Assembly: GCF_901212495.1 (NCBI RefSeq)
Contig: NZ_CAAKNY010000059.1
Location: forward strand, 19,014 to 58,584
Direction of reading: 5' to 3'
DNA length: 39,571 bases
From: Collinsella aerofaciens
GTDB lineage: Bacteria > Actinomycetota > Coriobacteriia > Coriobacteriales > Coriobacteriaceae
The position numbers and the translations under genes were made by a program. This document shows, in pieces, positions 8,701 through 16,595 of the stretch. Under the pieces are notes generated by a model. That model was not told where the DNA came from and searched no databases. It saw only the letters and a list, made by a program, of their open reading frames with translations. Position 1 is the first letter of the stretch, and each line of letters begins with the position of its first letter.

Positions 8701-8793
8701 GCCAGCCTGAGAACGGAGACGGCTGCACGGGTGGCACCGGTTTTCGCAGCTAACCGCTTTGCCACGCCCGATAGTGAAAGGATGGCGTTTGAG

Positions 8794-9198
8794 ATGAAGA
8801 GGACCGTAGCCATGGTCATCGCGGCTATCGCCCTGTTTGCCGCCGCGTTCCTGGTTGTGCTCGCAGGGCCCCTCGGCGAGCTGGGCAGCAGGTTCGGCTG
8901 GAACTTCGGAACCTATTATGTCCAGGTTGACAACAACAAATGCGAGCCGACCAGCGAGAATACCCGTCAGAGGTTCGGTGAGGAGATGGCCTTCGAGTAC
9001 AGGCTTGAGGGGGCGAGGGACGACGGCTCGACTGCGGACCTGAGTTTCCTCACCTCGCGCGAACTGCGTGACGGGGCGTACATCAAGTGCGACGTGTGGC
9101 CCCTCTTAGGCGTCAGAAGCTGGGAGGAGGTCGCCTGGGAGGCCATTCCCGAACCGGCGCGGGAGAACCTCCCCGAGGCGTTGCCAGTTGCCAGCTGA
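8794..9198 (+). CDS. YxeA-like small exported protein (134 aa)
   Basis: An N-terminal signal/anchor helix (residues 2-24, KRTVAMVIAAIALFAAAFLV) is followed by an extracellular domain with YYVQVDNN, a Tyr-rich middle (FEYRLEG) and the end W..V.WEAIPEPARENL. This fits the YxeA (DUF1093) family, often encoded next to peptide-resistance ABC transporters. Start: ATG at 8794 (MKRTVAM); the in-frame ATG at 8782 sits almost on the AAAGGA ribosome site and is less likely. It probably acts outside the membrane with the module A transporter. Module B has no counterpart. Confidence 0.7.
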   Translation: MKRTVAMVIAAIALFAAAFLVVLAGPLGELGSRFGWNFGTYYVQVDNNKCEPTSENTRQRFGEEMAFEYRLEGARDDGSTADLSFLTSRELRDGAYIKCDVWPLLGVRSWEEVAWEAIPEPARENLPEALPVAS

Positions 9199-9294
9199 TA
9201 TGCCGGCGCCCCCGTATGGCGCCCCCTCGGATAGCGGTGCTGCCTCGTCATCTTGAGGGAGGTATGGGAAAATGAAAAGAAGGAGGTGGCGGCC

Positions 9295-9396
9295 ATGAGG
9301 GATGCGGGCGAGCCGATGCGATCCGTCATTGGCGGGCTATCGGGCGGTGGGATGATTCGAGGGAGCTGGCGCTCGTCGCGCCTGCCGCCTGCGTGA
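9295..9396 (+). pseudogene. Frameshifted N-terminus of the module A sensor kinase
   Basis: A near-perfect ribosome site (AAGGAGGTGG) precedes ATG at 9295, but this frame ends at TGA 9394-9396 after 33 codons. The kinase frame, read upstream of its GTG at 9393, gives WDDSRELALVAPAACVILEA. This aligns with WDDAPLLRLAAPVLCVAWEA of the paralogous kinase at 26025. The two frames therefore look like one ancestral reading frame split by loss of a single base at about 9335-9355, a G-rich stretch. It may be a true mutation, a phase-variable tract or a sequencing error. Confidence 0.6.
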
Positions 9397-10514
9397 TCCT
9401 CGAGGCGGTCTTCCTCACAAGGTACATCTCCTTCCTGCCCCCCGAATACGACGCGGCATCCGTGTGGCTTCTCGTAGGATGCGTTGCGGCGATTCTCACA
9501 TGCGTCTTTCTCCGGAGGCGCTTCCCCCTCGCCGCGATGCTCGCGGCATGTGTCTGCGCGGCGGTGTCGTCCCCTGTCGACGAGGGCGCCTACACGGGCG
9601 TCCCGCTCCTGGTGCTGATGTACGGCCTGGTCGCTCGTCGGGACCACCTCAAGGCGGCCGCGTCGGTGCTCGCCGTCATCGCCGCGTTCTGGGTGCCCGT
9701 CCACCTTGCGGGGGATGAGAACCTCGCCCTCGTACACCTCGAGTGCATTTTGGCCGTGGTCGTGGCGGCGCTCGTGTCCCGCGCCCTGTGGACCAGGCGC
9801 CGTGCAGATCAGGAGCTTGAAGATGAGCGCACTGCACGTGAGCAGATTGCCCGCGAGCGTGACGAGGCCGAGGCGCGCAGCCGCATCGCCGGAGAGCTGC
9901 ACGATTCGGTGGGCCATGACCTCACGGCCATCATCGCTCTTTCCGAGGGGCTCATGGGGGCGACCGGGGACGAGACGCTCGATGCAGCGGTGGCGAGCAT
10001 CAACGATCTCGCGCGCGAGGGCCTCTCCGACACCCGACGTGCGGTCCGGCAGCTCTCGGCCCTTCACGGGGATGCCGCGGATGTGGGTCGCTCCGGCCTC
10101 CATACGTGGGACGACATCCGGCCCGTGCTCGAGCACGCGCGTTCCGCTGGCCTTGCGGTCGCGTTCACGGAGACCGGTTCCCGGTCGTCAGACCGCGCGC
10201 AGGCCGAGCTGGCCTTCTCCGTGACGCGCGAGGCGGTGACGAACGTCCTGCGCCACGCGTGCGGTGCGCGGCGCGTAACGGTGGCGTGGGACCATGCGGG
10301 AGACGGCTCCTGCATGGTCACCGTCCGCGACGACGGCTCTCCGGTCGAGGGGACCGGTGATGCGGGGACGGGGCTCGCGCGCCTGGGCCGGCGCGTTGAG
10401 GAGGCCGGTGGCGACCTGAGCGCCGGACCGTCTCCCGACGGAGGCTGGGAGGTCCGGGCATCCATCCCGCACCTCGATCCAGCTCCAGATGCAGAGGAGG
10501 CCGAGAGCCTATGA
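9393..10514 (+). CDS. NarL-type sensor histidine kinase, module A (373 aa in the intact frame)
   Basis: Membrane kinase of the HisKA_3 class. The intact frame has about five hydrophobic helices (residues 1-130), a short coiled linker (DEAEARSR) and the H-box with His160 (RIAGELHDSVGHDLTAI). A compact ATPase domain follows, with an N-box (TREAVTNVLRHACG), G1 (RDDGSPVEG) and G2 (GTGLARL). The start in this frame is GTG 9393, which overlaps the stop of a 33-codon reading frame as GTGA. The original start was probably ATG 9295, now out of frame. Loss of the first helix could impair membrane insertion unless reinitiation works. The stop overlaps the regulator start (ATGA). Confidence 0.82.
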   Translation: MILEAVFLTRYISFLPPEYDAASVWLLVGCVAAILTCVFLRRRFPLAAMLAACVCAAVSSPVDEGAYTGVPLLVLMYGLVARRDHLKAAASVLAVIAAFWVPVHLAGDENLALVHLECILAVVVAALVSRALWTRRRADQELEDERTAREQIARERDEAEARSRIAGELHDSVGHDLTAIIALSEGLMGATGDETLDAAVASINDLAREGLSDTRRAVRQLSALHGDAADVGRSGLHTWDDIRPVLEHARSAGLAVAFTETGSRSSDRAQAELAFSVTREAVTNVLRHACGARRVTVAWDHAGDGSCMVTVRDDGSPVEGTGDAGTGLARLGRRVEEAGGDLSAGPSPDGGWEVRASIPHLDPAPDAEEAESL

Positions 10515-11188
10515 GCGACCACATTAACGTGATGATCGTGGACGACCAGGCCGAGACCCGCCTGGGTTTTGCCCTGGTGCTCCGCCGTGATCCCTCGCTG
10601 CGCCTTTGGGGTCAGGCGGGCGACGGCAAGCAGGCGGTGGATGCCGTCGATCGGGCAGCCGAGGCAGGGCGGACGCTCCCGGACGTTGTGCTCATGGACG
10701 TGCGAATGCCCGTCATGGACGGCATCGACGCCTGCGCGCGCATCTGCGAGCGCCACCCCGAGGTTCGCGTGCTCATCCTCACAACGTACGACGAGGACGA
10801 CTACGCCTTCGGCGGGCTCGAGGCGGGCGCCTCCGGGTTTCTGCTCAAGGACGTCCGCTCCCGCGAGCTCATCGACGCGGTCCACGCCGTCGCGGAAGGG
10901 GACGCCGTCCTCACCCCGCGCATCACCCGGGCGGTTCTCGAGGTCAATGTCCCCAAGGTCGTCTCGGGTTCCGAGCGCGAGCGCCTGCGCCGCGCCTTCC
11001 GCCAGCTCACCGACCACGAGCGTGAGATCTGCTCGCTCATCGCCGACGGCCTCTCCAACGGCGAGATCGCCGAACTCCTGGTCATCCAGCCCGCCAGCGC
11101 GAAGCGTGCTGTGTCGCGGATCCTCTCCAAGTTGGGCATGCGCGACCGGACGCAGATAGCCGTCTCCTGGTACCGGGCGGGGCTTTAG
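10511..11188 (+). CDS. NarL/LuxR-family response regulator, module A (225 aa)
   Basis: Receiver domain with DD11-12, phosphorylation site Asp63 (VLMDVRMPVMDG) and Lys in LLKDV, followed by a LuxR-type HTH (LTDHEREICSLIADGLSNGEIAELL...RILSKLGMRDRTQIA). It is the partner of the kinase just upstream and the last gene of the module A operon, and very close to the module B regulator at 27301. It probably controls the transporter genes upstream. A conserved-loop hairpin follows 40 bp after the stop. Confidence 0.9.
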   Translation: MSDHINVMIVDDQAETRLGFALVLRRDPSLRLWGQAGDGKQAVDAVDRAAEAGRTLPDVVLMDVRMPVMDGIDACARICERHPEVRVLILTTYDEDDYAFGGLEAGASGFLLKDVRSRELIDAVHAVAEGDAVLTPRITRAVLEVNVPKVVSGSERERLRRAFRQLTDHEREICSLIADGLSNGEIAELLVIQPASAKRAVSRILSKLGMRDRTQIAVSWYRAGL

Positions 11189-11228
11189 GGCAGCGGCTCA
11201 AATCACATTGTCTCTTTCAAACGATTAC

Positions 11229-11274
11229 GGGAGGGGGCCGCCCAACCGATCAATCCCCACGGACGGCCCCTCCC
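11229..11274 (+). terminator. Conserved-loop hairpin, copy 2, downstream of module A
   Basis: GGGAGGGGGCCG (11229-11240) pairs with CGGCCCCTCCC (11264-11274) with one bulged G. Positions 11241-11262 are identical over 22 nt to the loop of the hairpin at 368-412, while the stems are unrelated. Its distance to the preceding stop (40 bp) and its orientation to transcription also match. No U-tract follows (ACCAAGATTAG). Confidence 0.55.
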
Positions 11275-11517
11275 ACCAAGATTAGTCTCGCGGTCCATGT
11301 CGGGAGAGGATGGCTGCCAGAAACGCTCTTAATGCGCCCGTCACTGCCATAATTGCGCGCAGCGGGACGAGGTTGCAGGCGGGGCCGATATTACTTTCGC
11401 GGAAGTCTCAACGGGAAACTCACCCGATTTGCGTTGTCCTCGCTTGGCAGGGGTTCCCACAATCCATTAATCGGGTCGTTGGTGCGTCGGCCGATGGAAG
11501 CTGCGGCGTCAAGCCGC

Positions 11518-11583
11518 GGTTGACCTTCCGCGCGAAACGTCAACCAATGCTCCTTTGAATCCACCAGCGCTCGATTCCATACT
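11518..11583 (+). promoter_or_regulatory. Inverted repeat and candidate promoter ahead of the XRE gene
   Basis: The gene-free stretch 11189-11623 holds the hairpin at 11229-11274, then an inverted repeat GGTTGAC (11518-11524)/GTCAACC (11539-11545), then TTGAAT (11555-11560), a 17-nt spacer and CATACT (11578-11583). The last pair would start transcription about 30 bp before the XRE gene's ATG. The inverted repeat just upstream could be an operator, perhaps for the XRE protein itself. Nothing else is recognisable here. Confidence 0.3.
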
Positions 11584-11623
11584 TGAAGCCAGAAGCTGAG
11601 AGATTTCTTTCGAGGGGAGCGAT

Positions 11624-12880
11624 ATGGACACACGCGTCAACATCGGCCGCACGGTCGCGCGGGAGCGCCGCCGCAGGGGCGTCACGCAGGAGGAGCTCGC
11701 CGCCCACTTGGGCGTCTCGAAGGCCGCGGTATCAAAATGGGAGCTCGGACAGAGCCTGCCGGACGTGAGCCTTCTGCCGCGCATCGCCGCGTACTTCTCG
11801 CTCACCCTGGACGAGCTCTTCGACTGGCACGACGAGCTCTCCGAGGAGGATGCCGCCGCGCTCTACGCGGAGGTCTACGCGCTGGGCGGACGGGACCCCG
11901 CGGCGGCGCACGAGAGGCTGCGCACGCTCGCTGCGGAGCACTATTCGGACGCGAACCTTCTGCTCATGCTGGCGTCGCTCCTCACCGTGTGGGCCGCCGG
12001 CATGGCCACGCCGTTCGCGCCGGCGAGCGCGGGGGCGGCCTCAGCAGGCGCCGCGCCCGCCGGCGCAGCCGATGACGCGCCCGCTGACCTGCCTGATGCC
12101 TCGATCGGGGCCGCAGCGCTGCCAGATTCCCCTGCCCTCACCGACGAGGCGCTCGCCCTCATCGACCGCGCGCTCGAGATCGCCTCGGACCCGGCGACCC
12201 TCTTCCTTGCACAGCAGCAGAAGGCGACGACGCTCTTCCAAGCCGGTCGCCACGAGGAGGCGGCGAGCCTTCTTGAGCCGCTTGTGCGGCGGCAGGACAC
12301 CGGCGCCCCGACGATGCTCCTCGCCTCCGCCTACCGCAAGCTCGGCCGCAGGGGCGACGCCCTCGACCTCCTGCAGGCCGAGCGGCTGCGCGCGGCGAGC
12401 TTCGTGCTCTCGTCGCTCATGCAGGAGGTGGGCATGCGAGACGATGCCGCCTTTGCGCAAGCCGCTGGCGCGGCAGCCAGGACGATCTTCGACGCGTTGG
12501 ATATGGGCGCGATGAATCCGTTCTTCTCGGTATCGATGTCCGTCGAGGTAACCGAGGCCCTACGACGCGTAGGCGAGAAGGACGAGGCGCTCACGGCCCT
12601 TGCGCGGACAGTCGAAGCCGTGGATGCTGCCCGGACGGTCCTGGAGCCGCCCTCCTCCCCGCTCTGGGACCGCATGGCAGGACACCTCGACCCGGCTCGC
12701 ACCAGCGCGGCCTGGGCCGAGCACAAGGCACGCCAGGCGGACAATGCCGTCGCACTCATGCGCCGGGAGATCGCCGAGCTCGTTGCCTCCCCCGCGTGGC
12801 GCTCGTTTGCGGGCGACGACCCGCGCTATCAGGGGCTCGCCGAGGCGGCGGCGCGCCTTTCGGGCGAGGGGTCGTACTGA
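11624..12880 (+). CDS. XRE-family regulator with a TPR-like C-terminal region (418 aa)
   Basis: Residues 1-62 are a classical Cro/CI-type HTH (NIGRTVARERRRRGVTQEELAAHLGVSKAAVSKWELGQ, split over residues 6-43). The rest is alpha-helical with TPR-like spacing (ALALIDRALEIASDPATLFLA, QAGRHEEAASLLEPL), interrupted by an Ala/Pro-rich low-complexity linker (about residues 133-165). HTH plus TPR proteins often respond to a peptide or small ligand, as in the Rgg/PlcR groups. The start is ATG 11624 behind GGGGAG. Two nt after its stop comes the truncated ABC exporter, so it may have regulated that exporter. Ligand unknown. Confidence 0.8.
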   Translation: MDTRVNIGRTVARERRRRGVTQEELAAHLGVSKAAVSKWELGQSLPDVSLLPRIAAYFSLTLDELFDWHDELSEEDAAALYAEVYALGGRDPAAAHERLRTLAAEHYSDANLLLMLASLLTVWAAGMATPFAPASAGAASAGAAPAGAADDAPADLPDASIGAAALPDSPALTDEALALIDRALEIASDPATLFLAQQQKATTLFQAGRHEEAASLLEPLVRRQDTGAPTMLLASAYRKLGRRGDALDLLQAERLRAASFVLSSLMQEVGMRDDAAFAQAAGAAARTIFDALDMGAMNPFFSVSMSVEVTEALRRVGEKDEALTALARTVEAVDAARTVLEPPSSPLWDRMAGHLDPARTSAAWAEHKARQADNAVALMRREIAELVASPAWRSFAGDDPRYQGLAEAAARLSGEGSY

Positions 12881-12882
12881 CG

Positions 12883-14043
12883 GTGCGGGCCGGCCTCAGC
12901 TTCCTGCGCCTCATATCCCCCTTCGTCCGCTCGCGCGCCGCATCACTCGCAGGTGCCGCCGCCCTGCTCGTGGCCTACTCCGCCGCGGCCGTCTCGCCCG
13001 CCCTCATCACCCAGCAGCTCGTCGATCGGGGCCTCGCCACAGGGGACGTCCCCCTCGTCGCGGCGCTCGCGTTGGCGCTCGTCGCGGCCGCGGCGACTCA
13101 GTCGGTCCTCTCGGTGCTCGCGGCACGTGTGCTCTCGGAGGCGGGCGAGGGCGTGGCGGCGGACCTCCGGGCGGAGCTCGTGCGCCGCGCCCTCGACGCG
13201 CCGGCAGGGTGGATGGCGGGCCGCGACGACGGCTACGTCGCGGCCCGCGTCACCGAGGCGTCGGGCGTCTCCGCGCTCTTCTCCAAGACGAGCTTCACGT
13301 TCGCGAGCAGCGTGCTGCAGGCAGCGGGCTCCGCCGTCGCCGTGGCGGCGATGAGCCCCTCGGTGCTCGCCTTCGCCATCGTGCCGATCCCCGCCTACGT
13401 CTGGTGCGCCGGGCGCTCGCTCAAGGCCTACCGCGCCTCCGTCGCTGCTGCCGCGGAGGCGGCCGCCGGGCTCACCGGCAGGGTCGCCGAGGCGGTGTCC
13501 GGGCGCGAGGAGGCCGCGGCGTCCGGCGGTTCGAGGCTGGTCGCCGGCAGGGTCGGGGGCGCGAGCGAGCGGGTCAGGTCGGCGTCAGTGCGCCAGAGCG
13601 TGCTCGCGGCGCTCACGGGAGAGGGGATGTCGCTCCTCTCTACGGCGAGCGCGTCGCTCGTCTACGTCGCCTGCGCGGCGCTCGCCGGCTCGCTCTCGGT
13701 CGGACGCGTGCTCGCCGCGGTCCAGCTCGCGGCGAGGGTCTACAGCCCCTTCCTCGTCGCGGTCTCGGCGGCGATCACGGTTCAGCCGGCTCTCGCCGCC
13801 CTCCAGCGTGCCGCGGAGGCGTTCCCCGAGCCGCTCCACGGCGGCGGGATAGAGCTCGTGAGTCCGGTGCAGTCGATCGAGGTCAGGAACCTGTCCTTCC
13901 GCTACGGCGAGGGCGCGCGCCCTCTCCTGGGCGGGCTCACTGCAACGTTCCAATGCCCATCGCTTGTGGTGGTGAGGGGCACGAACGGGTCCGGAAAATC
14001 CACAGGTCACCCCCCTATAGGAAGAGGGCGGGGCGACCGGTGA
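12883..14043 (+). pseudogene. Type I ABC exporter truncated at Walker A
   Basis: GTG start at 12883, 2 nt after the XRE gene. The product begins with a six-helix exporter domain (about residues 10-290) and then the start of the nucleotide-binding domain (IEVRNLSFRYGEG...LVVVRGTNGSGKST). Immediately after Walker A the sequence changes to about 12 unrelated residues and stops at 14041-14043. Full proteins of this family are about 570-600 aa; this one has 386 and lacks signature, Walker B and H-loop, so it cannot hydrolyse ATP alone. The break coincides with the end of the MobC-like gene on the other strand, so insertion or deletion by a mobile element is the likely cause. The missing 3' half is not in the window. 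Confidence 0.8.
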
Positions 14044-14446
14044 GCGTCGCCATGTCGGATCGCATGCCCCGGGCGGCGGCCTCGGTCTCCTCGAGGAGCG
14101 CGGCCGCCCGCTCGACCGTCTCCAGCATGTCCGTGAAGTCGCGGTCCCCGTGGCGGATTCGGAGCGCGACGGTGTTGAGCGCGTGGGTGCCCCGCTTGTA
14201 GTGGACGCCCCACTTTCTCAGCTCCCTGGCCATGCGCAGGGTGCATCCAGTGTCGAGCAGGATGGGACGGGTCGCCGCGACCGCCCTCGCCGCGTCGTCG
14301 GGCTCCGCCGCGGCGAGGCGCACGAGGGAGCGGACGAGGTCGGAGAGGCTGATGCCGAGCGCGTCGGCGACCTCTTGTGCCCCCGTCTTGTCCTCGGGGG
14401 CGATGCGGACGAAGAGCCTCTCGGGATACCGTTCCACGTCGCTCAC
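14015..14446 (-). CDS. MobC-like relaxosome accessory protein (143 aa)
   Basis: The N-terminal part (ERLFVRIAPEDKTGAQEVADALGISLSDLVRSLVRLA, residues 5-42) resembles the ribbon-helix-helix region of MobC-type proteins. The later part ARELRKWGVHYKRGTHALNTVALRI (about 74-98) resembles the conserved 'R.L..IG.NLNQIAR'-like segment of that family. Such proteins help a relaxase open DNA at oriT. GTG start at 14446 has only a weak ribosome site; GTG at residue 4 is an alternative. A Pro/Gly-rich frame ends in a TGA overlapping this GTG and may be the tail of a lost upstream gene. No relaxase is present, so this is probably a stranded piece of a mobilisable element. It abuts the truncated exporter gene. 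Confidence 0.5.
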   Translation of the reverse strand: MSDVERYPERLFVRIAPEDKTGAQEVADALGISLSDLVRSLVRLAAAEPDDAARAVAATRPILLDTGCTLRMARELRKWGVHYKRGTHALNTVALRIRHGDRDFTDMLETVERAAALLEETEAAARGMRSDMATLTGRPALFL

Positions 14447-14466
14447 GCCTCTTCGTTCTCGACGGT

Positions 14467-14598
14467 GGCCGGCGCAGCCGGCCCCTGAGGGGAGCGGGGG
14501 ATCCCCCGCAGCCCGGCCGGCGCGCCCGCGGGGCGCGGCTGCCGGCGGGGCTCCCGCGGGCCCGGGCGGGTGCCCGGTTCGGTGCCCGGGCGGGTGCC
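14467..14598. repeat. Hairpin-dense GC-rich tract with a 24-nt-spaced direct repeat
   Basis: GGCCGGC (14467-14473)/GCCGGCC (14477-14483) forms a perfect hairpin. GCGGGGGATCCCCCGC (14494-14509) is a perfect palindrome. GCCCGGGCGGGTGCC occurs at 14560-14574 and again at 14584-14598. On the minus strand it can be read as a Gly/Pro/Arg-rich peptide ending at the MobC-like start. Position beside mobC would suit an oriT region, but no nick site was recognised. Confidence 0.35.
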
Positions 14599-14774
14599 GA
14601 GGGTGGGCCGCGGGCCGCTGTTCCTGGCGCCGTGCGCACGGAACAGGCTACTTGCTAACCCAGTGGCTAACGTCCTTCTTGGGCCTTCGATCTCAGCTGT
14701 CGCGTCGTGGGTGTGCCGTGCGCATCACGGCGCGGCGGGCGTCCTCCTTCATGGCGTGCTCCTTAGCGTCAGGT

Positions 14775-14798
14775 CGCCCCGGCTCATCCGGGGCGTTT
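14775..14798 (+). terminator. Short perfect hairpin followed by TTT
   Basis: CGCCCCGG (14775-14782), loop CTCAT, CCGGGGCG (14788-14795), then TTTG. The U-run is short, so termination is possible but not certain. It separates the mobile-element debris from the IS remnant and module C. Between 14600 and 14775 nothing else was recognised except a duplicated GCTAAC near 14655-14671. Confidence 0.35.
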
Positions 14799-14823
14799 GC
14801 GCGGGTCGGATCCGCGACATGAC

Positions 14824-14942
14824 ATCAATTTACCCTTTTCCCGCAGCTGTTGTGTGCCATGACGTTGTTGACGCCGACGATGCGCGACATCGGCGGCAGG
14901 CCCCCGCAGGCGCTGTGCGGCCTGCCCCAATTGCAGTTGACC
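14824..14942 (-). pseudogene. 3' remnant of an IS481-family transposase
   Basis: Read on the minus strand, this codes NCNWGRPHSACGGLPP, then MSRIVGVNNVMAHNS, and stops soon after at TGA 14824-14826. That is the typical C-terminus of IS481-type transposases (Y/N-W-x-RPH...). It matches the right end of the element at 22471-23171, including the terminal inverted repeat (AGCTGTTGTGTGCCATGACG from about 14846). Upstream of about 14942 the similarity stops, so only the last 40 codons and one end survive. It shows that this IS family has been active on both sides of module C. Confidence 0.75.
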
Positions 14943-15008
14943 CTTGTCCCGGGCAGCTATCGTGAGTTTATCTTCCGGCCTTTAACGCTTCTTTAGAAAC
15001 GGCCTTCA

Positions 15009-15039
15009 CCCTAGGAATTGCAAGTAAGTAATCCTAGGG
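15009..15039 (+). promoter_or_regulatory. Perfect inverted repeat directly ahead of module C (operator candidate)
   Basis: CCCTAGGA (15009-15016) and TCCTAGGG (15032-15039) are perfect 8-bp arms 15 bp apart, ending just before the ribosome site (TGGGAG) of the LanF-like gene at 15052. Position and symmetry suit a repressor or activator site, or a 5'-UTR hairpin. The regulator at 17895 is one candidate binder (inference). Confidence 0.45.
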
Positions 15040-15051
15040 ATGGGAGCTCTC

Positions 15052-15765
15052 ATGGCATACGTATTGGAGGCGCGCGGGCTCACGAAGCGATTCGGCCGCG
15101 GCGCGAAGGCGCAGGTGGCGGTCGATGGCGTGAGCCTGCATGTGGGGGAGGGGCGCGTGTACGGCCTGCTCGGCCCCAACGGCGCGGGCAAGTCCACCAC
15201 GCTCAAGATGGTGACGGGGATGCTGCGCCCCACCTCGGGCCAGATCCTGGTCGACGGGCACCCGTGGAGCCGTGACGACCTATACGCCATCGGCTCGCTC
15301 ATCGAGCAGCCGCCGCTCTACCCCAACCTCACGGCGCGAGAGAACCTGCTCGTGCGCACCACGCTGCTGGGCATCCCCGAGGGTCGCATCGCCGAGGTGC
15401 TCGAGACGGTTGACCTTACAGACACCGGGTCCAAGCGCGCCGGGCGCTTCAGCCTGGGGATGAAGCAGCGGCTCGGCATCGCGATTGCGCTGCTCGCGAG
15501 CCCGCGGCTTCTCATCCTGGACGAGCCGACGAATGGGCTCGACCCCATCGGCATCGAGGAGCTGCGCGGGCTCATCCGGAGCTTCCCGACGCGCGGAATC
15601 ACGGTCATCGTGTCGAGCCACATCCTGGGCGAAGTTGAGCAGACGGCCGACGACATCGGCATCATCGTCGGCGGACGGCTCGCGTATGAGGCACCGTTGC
15701 AGGCCGGCCAGGACCTCGAGGCCCTGTTCATGGACGTGTGCCGACGGACGGGGGTGGCCGCATGA
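15052..15765 (+). CDS. Lantibiotic-protection ABC transporter ATPase, LanF-type, module C (237 aa)
   Basis: Compact ATPase of the NisF/EpiF group. It has Walker A GPNGAGKST, IGSLIEQPPLYPNLTARENL (a segment typical of lantibiotic-immunity ATPases), the signature FSLGMKQRLGIAIAL, Walker B LLILDEPTNGLDPIG, H-loop SSHIL and a short C-terminus. Start: ATG 15052 behind TGGGAG; ATG 15040 in frame lacks one. Its stop overlaps the LanE-like start (ATGA). It differs clearly from the module A and B ATPases, which carry a longer N-terminus and a C-terminal extension. Known family role: expelling lantibiotics from the membrane as self-protection or resistance. Confidence 0.92.
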   Translation: MAYVLEARGLTKRFGRGAKAQVAVDGVSLHVGEGRVYGLLGPNGAGKSTTLKMVTGMLRPTSGQILVDGHPWSRDDLYAIGSLIEQPPLYPNLTARENLLVRTTLLGIPEGRIAEVLETVDLTDTGSKRAGRFSLGMKQRLGIAIALLASPRLLILDEPTNGLDPIGIEELRGLIRSFPTRGITVIVSSHILGEVEQTADDIGIIVGGRLAYEAPLQAGQDLEALFMDVCRRTGVAA

Positions 15766-16595
15766 GCCGGTCTGCTGCTGTGTCCGAGCGCGTCGCGAAG
15801 CCGGTGCCGCAGGCGGGATCAGCGCGTCGCCCCAGCCTCTTCCGCGCCCTGCGCTCCGAGGCGCTGAAGAGCTCCCACGGGGCACCGGTCAAGGTCGCCA
15901 TCGCGCTTGCGTTGCCGTTCCCGCTGCTGTTCGGGCCGCTCTCGGGACGCTTCGGCATGAGCGCCGAGCTCTCGTTCTCGGCATGGAACTACTACTACGT
16001 GCTGCTCCTGCCCGTGGCGCTCACGCTCATCTCCGCGTGCGTGGCCAACTACGATGCGCGGCTGCGCGACCACGTGCCGCTCTCCAGCCCAGCTCCGCTC
16101 GGACGGGCCTGGTGGGCGAAGGCGCTCTGGTGCCTCGCGCTCTCGGCGCTCTCGAACGCGTGCGTGCTCGCCGTGTACCTCGTGGGTGCCGTCGTGAACC
16201 CGGGTGGGCCATCGGTTCTCGCGATGGCGGCCGCTGCGGCGACGAGCGTCATCGCGACTTCGTGGATGATTCCGGTGACGCTCTTCCTCGTCTGCCGGGC
16301 CGGGATGCTCGCCGGCGTGCTGGTGCCGCTCGCCGTGCAGGTCGGCGGGGGCTTCGCGTGGTCCGCGGTGGGAGGCCTGTGGTGGGCGCTTCCGCCGGCG
16401 GCCTCCGTCATCCTGCCGAGCGCCTTCTTGCCCGTGCTGCCCACGGCCGAGCCACTCTCGGCGTCGCCCGAGCTCGCGGCTGCGATCGGCTCGTTCGGGC
16501 CTGTTCAGGCGGCGGCGCTCGCGCTTTCCGTGGCGGTGTTCGTCATGCTCACGGCTGCCGGCTCGGTCTGGTTCAGGGGATCGGAGGAACTGTGA
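15762..16595 (+). CDS. Lantibiotic-immunity ABC-2 permease, LanE-type (MutE/EpiE-like), module C (277 aa)
   Basis: ATG at 15762 overlaps the ATPase stop (ATGA). After a basic N-terminus (RALRSEALKSSHG) there are six hydrophobic helices. The features SAWNYYYVLLLPVALTLISA and 'NYDARLRDHVPLSSPAPLGRAWWAKAL' in the first half are typical of MutE/EpiE permeases. It forms the membrane part of the exporter with the next gene, whose start overlaps its stop by one base (TGATG). Confidence 0.88.
   Translation: MSRSAAVSERVAKPVPQAGSARRPSLFRALRSEALKSSHGAPVKVAIALALPFPLLFGPLSGRFGMSAELSFSAWNYYYVLLLPVALTLISACVANYDARLRDHVPLSSPAPLGRAWWAKALWCLALSALSNACVLAVYLVGAVVNPGGPSVLAMAAAAATSVIATSWMIPVTLFLVCRAGMLAGVLVPLAVQVGGGFAWSAVGGLWWALPPAASVILPSAFLPVLPTAEPLSASPELAAAIGSFGPVQAAALALSVAVFVMLTAAGSVWFRGSEEL

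Noticed and set aside
11310..11558. An 82-codon frame in the region before the XRE gene
   Set aside because: No ribosome site, overlaps the likely promoter and operator, and the composition does not look like protein.
12600..14201. A 533-codon plus-strand frame across the XRE and exporter genes
   Set aside because: Out of frame with both recognisable proteins and Arg/Ala-rich; the real frames carry HTH and exporter features.
14467..14820. An oriT or replication origin beside the MobC-like gene
   Set aside because: Hairpins and a direct repeat are present, but no known nick-site sequence or iteron series could be recognised; kept only as a repeat feature.
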